This document shows, in pieces, positions 48,971 through 59,090 of a stretch of 64,000 nt of DNA (position 1 is the stretch's first letter; each line of letters starts with the position of its first letter). The notes under the pieces are model-generated. The model saw nothing but the letters and a program-made list of their open reading frames with translations, ran no database searches and was not told where the DNA came from. The position numbers and the translations under genes were made by a program. This stretch comes from Ceriagrion tenellum (Eukaryota; Arthropoda; Insecta; Odonata; Coenagrionidae), in the NCBI GenBank assembly GCA_963169105.1, contig OY720632.1, positions 53,167,136-53,231,135 of the forward strand, in the 5' to 3' direction.

Positions 48971-49135
48971 TACCGTCATTCACGGTGTGCAAACACCCCC
49001 GCGTAAAGCGGCGCCCGGCTCCCGCCCGCCAGCTGCTCCCGAGCCAGTCGCCGCCAAGCATCGATGCCCTTGGTCTCGCCAGCGACGACAGATGGGATAT
49101 ATATAGAGGGCGGGGCGTGTCGATACCCAGTCACC
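48971..49135 (+). promoter_or_regulatory. GC-rich TATA/initiator core promoter
   Basis: An isolated patch of about 190 bp, GC-rich and CpG-dense, stands in AT-rich DNA. It ends in TATATATAG (box 49098-49105) and CCAGTC (49127-49132). The initiator A at 49129 lies 31 bp downstream of the first T, the canonical TATA-to-start distance. The initiator matches TCAGTY at five of six positions. GGGCGGGGCG immediately follows the TATA box. Upstream lie an E-box CAGCTG (about 49030) and ATCGAT (about 49059). All of this is seen in sequence; activity and the transcript are unknown. Confidence 0.45.
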
Positions 49136-49186
49136 CCACGAAATAGGGAAGGGTAAAGCTTCAAATATAAAGGGTTTAGGAGTACG

Positions 49187-49303
49187 ATGTCATACGGAGT
49201 GACGTACTATTCCCAGAGATGGAACCACTGCCACGGAAGTACGAAGGAAATTTCAGATCAGACGGTTGTTCCGAAATTGGAAGAAAAACATAGCTTAAGA
49301 TAA
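49187..49303 (+). CDS. Small ORF, first ATG after the predicted start site (38 codons)
   Basis: If transcription starts at 49129, the first ATG is at 49187 (position +59). It opens a 38-codon frame beginning MSYGVTYYSQRWNHC and ending TAA at 49301-49303. The peptide is hydrophilic with no signal sequence and resembles nothing I know. A second ATG in another frame (49220) gives a shorter frame. The transcript could as well be a non-coding RNA or continue into an unseen spliced gene. Confidence 0.13.
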   Translation: MSYGVTYYSQRWNHCHGSTKEISDQTVVPKLEEKHSLR

Positions 49304-50380
49304 GTAAATGTGTCTCCGTGAGACATACATAGCAAATTTTCAGCATATTTTTGAGTGGTAACCAAGGGTAGATTTTGGTTTATGTGCATCATTATTTAAA
49401 AAAAACTATCTGGTTACCATCATAAAAGAATTATTGGAAATAATATAAATATACGAAAGTCAACAAGAGCGGGTGGAATGGTTAAGACTGAATCATTATA
49501 AGGAATACATATCATGAGGGAAGATTTTCACCAGCTCTTGAGTCTCTCCTAGAGCGTATCGCCTTATTACGGAATGTAACTATCTTCCTTTCAGAATTAG
49601 TCGTGGGGGAATGAGTATGCACGTTACATGTAACATCTATTTTCAATGCTCCTGAAACGCAATATCAGTGACAAAATCAGTGTTACATTCACAGTCTGTT
49701 TGCTTGTTTGCATACATCAGAATGAGTGCTTCTGAAACGTTTATCAATCGTTCGTGTTCAAGAAATATAAAGTTTCCGTAGCTTTATGTACGTTTTCGAC
49801 AGTATTTATGGTTTAGGAAATGATTCTTTTCTTCATAAATAAATTTTTAAGTTCCATGTCGAAAATTATTTCCGTAATATTTCCTCCATTGATTCCTCGA
49901 AAACACTAAGCAAAGATTCCACTCGTAGGACAGTTATAACGGCGGATTATATCACATAATTGAGAAATTTAGGGATATTGTCTGTAAGCACAACTACACA
50001 CGATGAAAACTCAATCAAGCCTGATTGATAATATATGAATTTTACACTGTCTCACAACATAAAAAGATAAATGAAACCTATATACCCAAAACAGGGAAAA
50101 GCGGAGTCACTAAGAAGAGACCTCGGTTTAGCACAGGCAATGGCATATGTAATTGTGGAAACAGATATAAATTGGTCGACCAAGCCTTTGATGATTAATT
50201 AGAATTCTCTACTCAACTACACAACATACAATCATACAAAAGTAATAACATTTAAAGGCATGATTCTTGCGAGATATTTTCCTGATTTATACAATCTTTT
50301 CAACCGCGATCTCAATTGTCTTTAGGAGATGGGTGAAGTACTTGAGAACATAAAATTTTTGCACGAATCAATATTGCGGG
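49304..50380. other. AT-rich spacer
   Basis: AT-rich; no feature recognised. Confidence 0.6.
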
Positions 50381-50389
50381 CATGCTCAC

Positions 50390-50417
50390 CTGCTCAATGA
50401 CGCGAAGAGAGGTTCGA
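50390..50417 (-). CDS. Candidate 28-nt microexon (partial)
   Basis: On the minus strand, a T-rich acceptor (GGTTTTTTTCGCCCTCAG, ending at 50418) is followed after 28 nt by a strong donor AGCAG|GTGAGC (GT at 50388-50389). Two of the three frames are open, reading RTSLRVIEQ or EPLFASLS. Both splice signals are good and correctly oriented, and the strand agrees with the two recursive-splice-like sites at 756/757 and 57260/57261. Such a short exon cannot be judged on coding content. A chance acceptor-donor pair is a real alternative. Confidence 0.25.
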
Positions 50418-50996
50418 CTGAGGGCGAAAAAAACCTCCACTTATTTAAGACCACAAGATGGACGAACAGAGGAAGAGACTTGCTCCCAGTCCCGCTCCCT
50501 CCTCCACCCACAAGGCCAACTCCCCTCCTTCTCCCACCCACCCCACCCCCAATCTCCCTTCCCTAATGATCTCATTCGTTCTTTCGTGTTGTCGACCCGT
50601 GAGCGTCACTCCATCACCGGGGAAGGCGGGGACCCCTCGAGTCAATTCGGATCCGAGCTCGCTGATAAGGGAGAAAAAAGAAGCAACCAACCTCCCGCCC
50701 CCCTCACAATCCGCCACCGAAGAGTACGTATGTACGTGCGCAGAGGGTATAGAAGGGGAGAAGAAGGGGGCTTCCGGATAATGCCCCCCAGACCACCAAC
50801 CACCATCCCCTATGGCAGGCAACACCTTCGGCTGCAGAGGTGAGAGATCCGTTGGGTAGGAAGAGTCAGGCGAAAAAAAACTCTCCTCGCACACTCGGGA
50901 CCCGAGTATCGAGACACGGGGCTGTTTACGAGCGTGAGACCGAGGCATGTGTATGCGATGGCGAGGAGTTTTAAAGCGGAACGGGTTGGTTAGTTT

Positions 50997-51020
50997 GGTG
51001 GGTGGGTGGGTGGGTGGGTG
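50997..51020 (+). repeat. (GGTG)6 tandem repeat, G-quadruplex capable
   Basis: Six uninterrupted GGTG units give five G-triplets separated by single T, an ideal pattern for a compact intramolecular G-quadruplex on the + strand. It lies within the GC island. Confidence 0.85.
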
Positions 51021-51310
51021 ATTGCCTGGGTGCATGCAGTCGCATTCGTCTTCCCTGCGGCTTCGCCCGCCTTCGCCAACTGGTTCGCCGCGGGACGAAT
51101 TACACGACTAACAGACGCGCCTCCCTTTCCCGCTTTCCTTCCTCGCACCTTTTCCCACTCGAGTCTCTCTCCCGCTCCTCCTCTTCCTCCACTGCACGCT
51201 GTGAGAAATGTGTGGGGGAGGGTCACAATGAGGCACAGAAAATGGAAGCCCGAAACTGGGGAGGATTGAGGCGTTAGGAATCGCCGAGGCGTAGGACGAT
51301 GACGGCGGAG

Positions 51311-53000
51311 GCGACTCCGGGGTCTAATGAAATAAAATACCTGATCAATCCGGAGGCACCCTATACTTCACGAGTTCTACAGTACATTTCTCTTCCTTGT
51401 ATACTGCAATTTAATAAGTGAGCTGGAAACAACAGCGTTCGATTCCCGGGAGTCCTTAGAGAATGTTCCTCGAAACCCAATCTAACTATTACTGAATAGT
51501 ATAGGCCACGTCACGCAGGGCGTCAAAAACAGAGCAAGCCCATTAATATCTCATAATTTTCAAGTATTTTGGCACAAAAAGAAAAATTTCGACACACCTA
51601 GTAACTGGCAAAAGCCATAGGTATTATGAATAGAGTTATAATTGAATTCTTAAAAAAATGAAAAATTTTCAGGGATTCATTCATTTGTAAACAGCAACTC
51701 TATTTATAATTCTCTATTTCTATTTTCTGTTCAATAAAGATCAGAAAACAATGTATGTCTACGTCTAAGGAAATGTCCTTTCAAATTTTCATAATAAGCT
51801 TATCCCAATTAATGGCCTTCAAAAGTAAGAACTAAACATGTACGCTTAATGTACTCGTACAATAAATCCGCTATGCATTAATGCACGAAAATGAGATTTA
51901 GGGTTTAAACCGTAAGAAATGTCTGGCCCAGTTGAGACCCCAATGTTTTACATAGTAAGAGGGCGAAAATATTGGAAAATGACCAGAAAGTCTGAGGCAA
52001 GTGATGTCTCGCTGTCCGAAGCAGATTTGTAATCCCGCCAAAAACTTAGGAATGCCAAGAACACCTATACGGCTCATGGCCATGTCGAAAGATGCCCCAG
52101 TTGTTTAGCAGACATATCGACTTTCCCTTCGTCACTCATGGAAGCAGGACACTAAGAGCCTATAAATATACTTATTTCAGCTCTTTTGCGCGAACGAAAG
52201 CTTCACGTAAATGGCAAGTCCATTGGGAACGCAACTATTTTCGTTAATCTGAACTTCGAGATGAATTAATCATGGCTACAACGCATAATTTTCAGGCACA
52301 GGTAATATGTTGCGTTGGAAAATTCACCACCCACACGACAACGGAACATAGGAGTTCAGTTATCCTGTTAGTAGCATAACTTTTACCAGCGTTGATTTAA
52401 CTGTAGCTATCACGCTAAATTAACATAAAAGTATCTGAAATATGTATACAAAATGTCTAGAGGAGTTTCTTTTTACGGTAATGAGAATAAAAATGAGTGC
52501 TGGGAGTGGTTTTTTCCCGAAAAAACATTACATGCAAGAATTAGACTAAAGTTTGGTTGTGTTCTCCTTCCATCTTAAAATTTCTCTTCAAACATTTCTG
52601 CTCTTGACGCCATTCAGATACGGAAATTAAGATTTCTTTGATTGAAACGTAGTTACCATAACTCCACGGTCGTCAGATAAAATCGCAAATTAATTAGCAG
52701 AAATTTAAGGAAACAAAATAATTTTGTACTAAAAGCAAAATATAACTTGCAGTTTAAGCCAAAAATTAATTCATTTAAGACCATAAAAGTTATTAACTGA
52801 CACGCAATAGGTTGCACTGCTCATGTTGTTAGAAGCCGCAAGTACCTAATAAACCAAAACCCTAAATTTTCAAGCAAATATGTTTTCCTAGAATCGAGAA
52901 ATACGCAGACGCAGAGTTCTCCTTTAGATCTCTATAATTGTAAAGTAAATGTAAATATATACCCAATTATTCTGAAGGATTGGTTTTGGGTATTGATGAA
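51311..53000. other. AT-rich spacer
   Basis: About 1.7 kb, AT-rich. The minus frame at 51898-52083 is unrecognised. No gene. Confidence 0.6.
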
Positions 53001-53006
53001 CATAAT

Positions 53007-53209
53007 CACCTCTTACCGCCAGCGCTTCGCAGTTTTATTTTAGCATCCTTCGGGCTGGAGATAGAGAGCAGGCAGAGTATAATGTAATAAATAATGCTAA
53101 CCATACTGGAGCTGTAACCTATCATATATTAAATAATGCTCAGCCTGCGGTATATCTCAAGCCCTGAGGATGCAGAATTAAATCTACGAATCGTAGATGT
53201 TAAGAGATG
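53007..53209. mobile_element. Degenerate inverted repeat, 72-bp arms with retroelement-tail-like module
   Basis: 53007-53078 and 53138-53209 align as reverse complements without gaps at roughly 70-75% identity, centred at 53108, with a 59-bp spacer. Read outward, each arm contains GCCTGC, TATCTC, AGCCC, AGGATGC and a later CGAA; the right arm reads CCCTGAGGATGC...CTACGAATCG. This resembles the motif at 13900-13939 and retroelement ends of the CTGAxGATG-stem-CGAAAC type. Two head-to-head decayed copies of one short element, or a foldback element, would explain it. The right arm also holds a perfect 7-bp hairpin, ATCTACG/CGTAGAT. Confidence 0.55.
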
Positions 53210-54100
53210 ATGAATCCATTAAGACCAAAGACCTCCAGAACAATTACGTATGCATATAAAAAAGTTGTCAAAACCTACCTACTTAATTAAAATTAAGAAT
53301 TTTTTAAACTAACTTTTAAAACTTTAAAATTAATTTAAACACATCCTTTTTTAATTCTATCACTTGGTATTTTTACTCATTTTCATTCGGGTAAAATATG
53401 GTAAATTACTAAGTGTTATTATTCAAAATGGATATCTATCACTCCAAGAAGTCAAGCCTGATACGATCAACTTTATAAATATATGGAGTTAAAATAAAAT
53501 GAAACTAAAATGCCTCTATTAAGCTTTCAATCGCCAGACTACACAGCTAGCGAGGAAGTATGTTTTACTAATGCAAAAATGACGATGATTTTTCATGAAG
53601 CCATTAAGTCCTGCAAGTTAAAATATAATTGATATCTATCAGGAATATTTCCTAGGTCCTCGTGGGATGTGGGTGGGCCGACTGACATATGACGAGGAAA
53701 TCTGATGCATAAAAATGAAGGAAAACATTGAATTCAGTCATCCTCTCCAATAAGGTAAACTTAATCGAATGCGCAATATATTCTGGGAGATTCAGACGGC
53801 GCAGCTGCGATTTGCATCCCTAGTGATACCTTTTTTTGCCATGAGAAACGCGACGCGCATGAATGGCGAAAAACAGAAACGCGGAGGAGAGCCAAATATT
53901 TTTCGAGACACTACATGGGACATTTCCCTGAATTCCGCGGAACCCATCACTTTCGAAAAAAAAATAAACAAATAACTCGGGTGGGAGTTGTAACACTACA
54001 CAGTTCAACGACATTACGACATAACTAATGACGACTTTCTAACTCTTGAATTCCGCTCGGGTAGACACGTGGAATAATCTGCGGCAGGAGAAAACGCTGA
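53210..54100. other. AT-rich spacer
   Basis: AT-rich to about 53760, then balanced. CATAAAAAT (53708-53716) precedes TTCAGTCA (A at 53736) by 28 bp, a weak TATA/initiator look-alike. No gene recognised. Confidence 0.5.
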
Positions 54101-54390
54101 GAAAATCGCGATAGATTGAGAGAAAAGGGATGGATTTGGGGAAAAAAGGAGGAATACGGAGATGAGACGAGGATGGAGAGAGAAGATGCGAGTGCTTCTT
54201 TCCGAGGAATGAGAGGCAGTGATGGGAATTGGATGAGATTTCGATCTGCCTCTCCGGGGAACGAGTTGGAAAGAGGGCGAAGTGCATCGGAAAAGCAGCT
54301 GCGGGCTCTTGCCTTCTCCCTTTCCTGGAAGAGGATTCAAATGTTATTCTGGAGGCAATTAAACGCAACGAAATTCACGTCGTGATATGT
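54101..54390. other. Small purine-rich island
   Basis: G+A-rich on + (54110-54300); frames of 89-109 codons on both strands are compositional. Confidence 0.5.
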
Positions 54391-54960
54391 TAGCAGCAAC
54401 ACCTTCGCATAGAAGAACTTTTTTTTTACAGATCTATGTCTGGCGAGGGACAACGGGTTAGCTTCTTACCTCCAAGCATTCGTTAAGTAACACGTCTCAT
54501 TCCGGGGTCTTAATGAAAACTATTTACTGTCAAGGAGAACTACTAATGACCCTCCACAAAAGAAAAACCATGGCTCTAATTACCTCAACTGACACGTGAA
54601 GACTGAAAATGGTCACGCCTCCTTTCCAGTGGATAATTACGCTGATTGGCCAGGTAATGAACTTGAATATTTCCTTGAATAAAGCCTAATTGTATCCAGT
54701 TTTTAATGGCAATATATATTTTTCTCATCACTACTTAGTTTTTATTTTTTTCCCAAATGGCTCATCCTTTTACGGCACTATTTCCCACTACTACAGAAAG
54801 ACTATTTCTTCTATAATTGCAGACAGTTTTTTCACCTTATGCCTTCATGCTTCGTACAGGGAATGACTAATATCAAAACAAGAAATTAGCACGTTTATTT
54901 TCCAAGGAAATGTGACTTCAAAAAATAAATTAGTCTCTATTTATGTTAGCATTTACCGGT
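54391..54960. other. AT-rich spacer
   Basis: AT-rich; nothing recognised. Confidence 0.6.
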
Positions 54961-55790
54961 GATGAAAACCGAGCAGTAAAAAAATTGAAGTGTTGGTGCG
55001 GGAAAGCATCCGCAAGAAACTCCTCGCGAACTTTGGAGGACTCATTTTCGAGTCCAGCAACATCTTTAAGGGATCCATCCGAGCGGTGACCGAAGAAAAA
55101 CGTGACCGTTTCGATAACAATGACTTTCCATCTCGGTGAAATTCCGGCGCCGCCTGGCCTGCCTTGCCGCGGCGGCGGCTATGCGGACGAAATAGATAAG
55201 AGGTGGTGGCGACGAGCGACAAGCCTCTTGGAGCCAGCGTGAGCTTGACGGCTCTCGGTGAGACGATAGAGATACCACGGAGACACAACACATTTGGAGT
55301 ACCTCGTTCCCTCGCTCTTCTCCCGAGTGAGATTGTGAGGACGCGGGGCGGTGGCCAACGGAGAAGGAGGATTCGCTCCCGGAGGGGAAGCTCGCGAAGA
55401 TGAGCGTGGTGCGTCGGTCCAAATGGAGATGGGGAGGGTGGGTGAGTAACAAGTCGGACAACGCACATCCCAAGAGAGGAGACTGCGAAAAAGAATGAGG
55501 CGTAAAAAAAAACAAACGGGAGATTGCTTTTGGAAGAGGGCGAGATAAAGAGGTCGAGACGACTCAACCCAGCGCTAACGAAGGCGAGTCTTAGAGTCCC
55601 GTCTCTCTCCCTCGCTCTCCATCCAGCGAGATGGACCGGTGGTGGTAGAGTTGACGGGACGCAAGGAGGTGTAGAGGGTCCATAAAAGAACTCCGCTGCA
55701 TAAGGCAAAGTGGAGCATAAACAGATCGTAAAAATGTACGCGGGCGATGGGGTCGCGCGCTGGAACGACCGTGTCACGTATGTTATGGCT
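54961..55790. other. CpG-rich island with the longest open frame
   Basis: CpG-dense at 55060-55420. The longest open frame in the window (274 codons, minus, 54953-55777) lies here but opens with GTG. Its first in-frame ATG leaves only about 41 codons (to 54953), no motif is visible, and the DNA is GC-rich, where stops are scarce. I treat it as spurious. No core promoter with correct spacing found. Confidence 0.4.
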
Positions 55791-57240
55791 ACAAGAATTT
55801 CTGTCGAGATAAAATTGTTACTTCAAGGGTTGGTGAAAAAATGCAGGGTAAGACGCTAATTAATAAGCATGCTGGGAGATAATTTGTACGAAATTTTATA
55901 GCCAGAAAAGGTGGTGAATAAGCTTGATTGTTGAATAAGATGAGCTTTTTTATTTTGTTTCTCATGTCAGTTAGCTTAGTCAGTGTTTTTAAAAGAATAA
56001 TATAGGCTTTTGGCAATTATACTAAATGTGTTTTTCATGTTCAAAAGAATTAAGTACTGACAGATGACTAACGTTATCCGAAAATTACTGATTCCTAACC
56101 GACAAAGGAAGAGAAAGATTAAGAGAGAACAGTCTGTTATCTTCATTCTGACGAGCATGACAGTACTACGCAAAAATTATTACATTGACCATTGAAATGA
56201 AAAAGTATCAAACTTTTGCGCAACATTAATGTATAATGTACACTATCTTGGATTTATTGCAGTCTGTAGGCACTTACATCGACGCCCCTACCTCAAAAAG
56301 AATTTCTGCGACACGCAGGGCAACTTAGTAATAGCTTGAGGCAGACAGAGAATAAAAAGTATTTCATCCTTCCGATATCCATTGAATATTTACTAGAGGG
56401 GTAAAAATGGAAATTTTAAAAGTATCCACGGACCTTTTTTGGCTAATTTACTTACGTCAAGTCAAAGTCACTGTTTAATATATAGTATTGTTTTCTATTA
56501 ATCTATGAACCTTTTAATAATTCTTTAGCTATCAATGCCAGAGGAATTTTCATATAACCAGGTTAACACGCAAGCTGTCCACAGTAATAATGAGGCATAG
56601 GGCTCGAGCCAAACGTTAATTCATTCAGCAACTCAAATTTCGAAATGACGTGTTGTCAGAGTCATTCTATTCTTAAGTGCATCATCAAATAATACCATAG
56701 TTTCAGAAAACTCTTCCAAGTTTTTTCTTAGCTGTAGAGAACATCAAAATTGTTCAGTTCTTCTGGCACCGACTCGGTGCGCGCTACCTTATATTGTTTG
56801 AAAATTTGATTGAGATAAGATTAATACATTTAGCATTAATAGTTTAATCATTTTATCTTTGAGATAAATTGGGTTGAAATGTACAATTTTGTTGTTGATT
56901 TTCCAAAATGAAAATAGCTGAGACGACACGGTTTTATGGATTTGAAACCTGGGAGTAAGTTTTAATTTCCGATTTTTGAATAAAATTGATGACTTCAGGC
57001 GTCACTTCGTGGAAGAGTCTTGTATTAGGCACATATTAAACAGTTGCCTGGCACTTAATAGTGGAAAAGTTCTATGCTTCTTTTCAATATGGATTCTAAT
57101 TTACGACTAATGATTAGCACAACTAAAGATCTGATAAAATTTGGAATAAATACGGATTTGGATTTTTACATACCATTTGCGACAGCCAATCAATGCATAA
57201 TGAGGCGAAAGAAGAGAAGGAGGAGCTCTCTCGTCAATTT
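55791..57240. other. AT-rich spacer
   Basis: About 1.45 kb, AT-rich, no gene recognised. Confidence 0.6.
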
Positions 57241-57254
57241 ATATATCGTTTCTC

Positions 57255-57296
57255 ACTTACCTGTAAGAAAGAAACAAAATAGAAATGGTTAGAAAT
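57255..57296 (-). promoter_or_regulatory. Candidate recursive splice site (ratchet point) 2
   Basis: On the minus strand a branch-point-like CTAAC (57288-57292) is followed by an almost pure pyrimidine tract (TTTCTATTTTGTTTCTTTC), then TTACAG, joined directly to GTAAGTGAG (junction between 57261 and 57260). The branch A is 28 nt upstream of the AG. This fits the insect recursive-splice consensus (Y)nNCAG|GTAAGT almost perfectly. Seen: the motif. Known: such sites subdivide introns of tens of kilobases in Drosophila. Inferred: that this DNA is a giant minus-strand intron. Confidence 0.55.
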
Positions 57297-57560
57297 CTTG
57301 GTATTATAGAATGTAGGAACGCAACAACATTTTATGATCATTCCAAATTCTGGTTATATAATTTTTGGTGAAAATATTTTCTCGTTAGCTGAACGGAAGT
57401 TAGTGCGCTCTTGCACTCATAACACAAAATTCAGCCAGCAAGTAGTTAAAAATAATATGCGAAACATAAACTCTCATTTATCATCAAGAAAACGAATAGG
57501 TAGGTCATCTTTCAGTTAACGCTGATAAGATTTTTTAAAGCGGGTCAAAGAAAGATGTGT
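57297..57560. other. AT-rich spacer
   Basis: AT-rich; no feature besides its position between the splice-like site and the retrotransposon tail. Confidence 0.6.
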
Positions 57561-57880
57561 TACATACATACGTACATACATACCCATCACGCCGTTCCCT
57601 TCCGGGGTGGGCATAGTCAAAATGTTTCACTCATTAAAACGTAATTGTACACCTAACTCTGCTTCAATAATTTCCTCCATACTGACCTATTCTTGCAAAC
57701 CTCTTTCGCCTCATTTACCCTCATACACTGTTGCAAACATACCCTCCTGTTATTAAAACTCCTAATATTCCTCCTCCTAAGAATTTCCTCAACCACATTC
57801 AATCACAACTTTCTCGGCCTACCTCTACGTCTCACACCATTCATTCTACTCTCATATCTGTTTCGTTATTCGACTCTCAT
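57561..57880 (-). mobile_element. 3' end of a decayed non-LTR retrotransposon
   Basis: Minus-strand order is: C-terminal reverse-transcriptase-region coding remnant (57859-57653), a 70-nt 3' UTR containing CCCACCCCGGAAGGGAACGG, and a terminal (GTAT/TGTA)n microsatellite (57583-57561). Microsatellite 3' tails instead of poly(A) are known in several non-LTR clades (RTE, CR1, R1-like). Sequence to the right (57880-58480) carries no recognisable upstream coding, so the copy is 5'-truncated, as is usual for LINE insertions. The clade cannot be decided from this fragment. Confidence 0.65.
57653..57859 (-). pseudogene. Non-LTR retrotransposon ORF2 C-terminus, broken
   Basis: The frame reads RYESRMNGVRRRGRPRKL, then a TGA stop (57803-57805) where the family has Trp, and continues with LNVVEEILRRRN and later NEAKEVCKNRSVWRKLLKQS before TAG (57653-57655). 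The signature R-R-R-G-R-P-R-K-x-W followed some 40 residues on by a 'DRxxWR'-type block (here KNRSVWRK) is characteristic of the end of LINE-type ORF2 proteins (reverse transcriptase). In those elements the protein makes the element's DNA copy at the insertion site. Here about 68 codons remain, with one internal stop and a further stop just upstream. Clearly non-functional and probably old. Confidence 0.7.
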
Positions 57881-58485
57881 GTTAAACTAAAATATAGCAC
57901 CACAGGTCCCACCATTTATAAATCGAGGCGGACAAAACAACCGCTCAATTTAAAATGTAATCATGGGAAAAATCATTGAACAGAAATTTCATTCCCCGCT
58001 GTTTTAAGCTCTTCTGCTCCAAGCTCTGAATATAAGATAGCAGAAATTCTCAGTGAACTTCAGGTAGTTTTTTCATTCCAAAATGGAAGAAATAAAATCG
58101 ATATTAGTTTCAATTTTATTAATTTAGTCACTAGTAGATATTTTCAAATGCTGAAGACGAACACCCTGAATAACAGGAGAAATACAAGGAGGCGTTTGAA
58201 TATCTGATTGACAAAATTGCTTTGAATGTACGCCCTTCCACCTGTAAACTGTAACTGAAGACTAGCTGATGGTAAATACAAAGAATATACAATATTTAGC
58301 AATTAAACTATTGATAAAAATCCATTTGAAGCGAGAAAAACTTGGATTTTTGGAGAAAACACTAGATTTTTTTATAATAGCTTACGATTAGAAAATCAAT
58401 TCCTCAGAGTACTGTTACAGAATTTGAGCAACAAGCAGGGGCGAGTTGAGCAATGAGTTTGCTAAAGTCGTTAGATGTTCATTAC
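57881..58485. other. AT-rich spacer
   Basis: AT-rich; searched for further retrotransposon coding on the minus strand without success. Confidence 0.5.
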
Positions 58486-59090
58486 GTTTTCGTTCAACGT
58501 CTTGAGATGACGCACCAAGAATTCGCTCTCGGGCCTTGTTATTCTCAGAAAGACGGTGCGCATTCGAATGAAAAACAAGGTGGGATTTCTTTTCACTCGT
58601 CTGATTTATGACGACGAATCACGACGGGGCTGTTGTCACATACAAACCAAACGGATCGCACCTTTGTTTTGGCAAGGCGAATACCAAAGCGCCCACGGAG
58701 GAGGGGCCTTTCCCATCCACCGCGGGCCGAGACACACTTATCCCTCCAGGGGCGGCGACGGGACCACCCCCTGAGCTAACGTGGGGTGGGGGGCGCCACA
58801 GACCGCTGGCTTCGGACAATGGTGCAAAATTCGAAATCATGTGTCGCCAAAAAGTTTACGCGGACCTTGGCCCCGCCCTGAATCACATCCTCCGCGCGAC
58901 TACCTTGGACGCGTCAAAAAACACAATGGTCCATTCCAACTCTTTGTTTTCTCCCTCCAAGCCCCCCCGTGGATTCGCTGGAACGAAACTTGGCATGCCA
59001 GTGTCTTTTACTGAGTCTTCAAGTGAAATGACAAAAGGACAAAAAAATTGGAGGAAGGTTTTAATGGACTTGTTCAAAAAATGACGTATA
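58486..59090. other. Balanced GC-rich patch
   Basis: CpG-containing, no strong strand bias, with a GC-rich core (58680-58800). ACCTTTGTTTTGG near 58662 contains a Sox-type CTTTGTT. It contains the ORF listed separately. Confidence 0.35.
58608..59084 (+). CDS. Hypothetical ORF, 158 codons, ATG-initiated
   Basis: An ATG at 58608 opens a 158-codon frame with ordinary amino-acid composition: Gly/Pro-rich middle, C-terminus ending QKNWRKVLMDLFKK, which is basic and amphipathic. No domain, signal peptide or repeat is recognised. The start context (TTTATGA) is poor. An overlapping + frame (58556-58774) and a minus frame (58619-58840) exist. About one or two frames this long are expected by chance in the GC-moderate part of the window. 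It remains, with the frame at 12035, the best single-exon ORF not due to strand bias. Confidence 0.15.
   Translation: MTTNHDGAVVTYKPNGSHLCFGKANTKAPTEEGPFPSTAGRDTLIPPGAATGPPPELTWGGGRHRPLASDNGAKFEIMCRQKVYADLGPALNHILRATTLDASKNTMVHSNSLFSPSKPPRGFAGTKLGMPVSFTESSSEMTKGQKNWRKVLMDLFKK

Larger units (their letters stand above)
50381..51310. other. GC-rich island with GGTG tandem repeat
   Basis: C-rich at 50490-50560, balanced and CpG-rich elsewhere. It contains the (GGTG)6 run listed separately. Frames up to 196 codons on the minus strand overlap others of similar length on +, so none is called. Confidence 0.5.

Noticed and set aside
50445..51035. 196-codon minus-strand frame
   Set aside because: Overlapping + frames of similar length exist in the same composition-biased island, and there is no motif or ATG-based start evidence.
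54953..55777. Longest open frame in the window, 274 codons (minus)
   Set aside because: It starts with GTG, its first in-frame ATG leaves only about 41 codons, no domain is visible, and the DNA is GC-rich.
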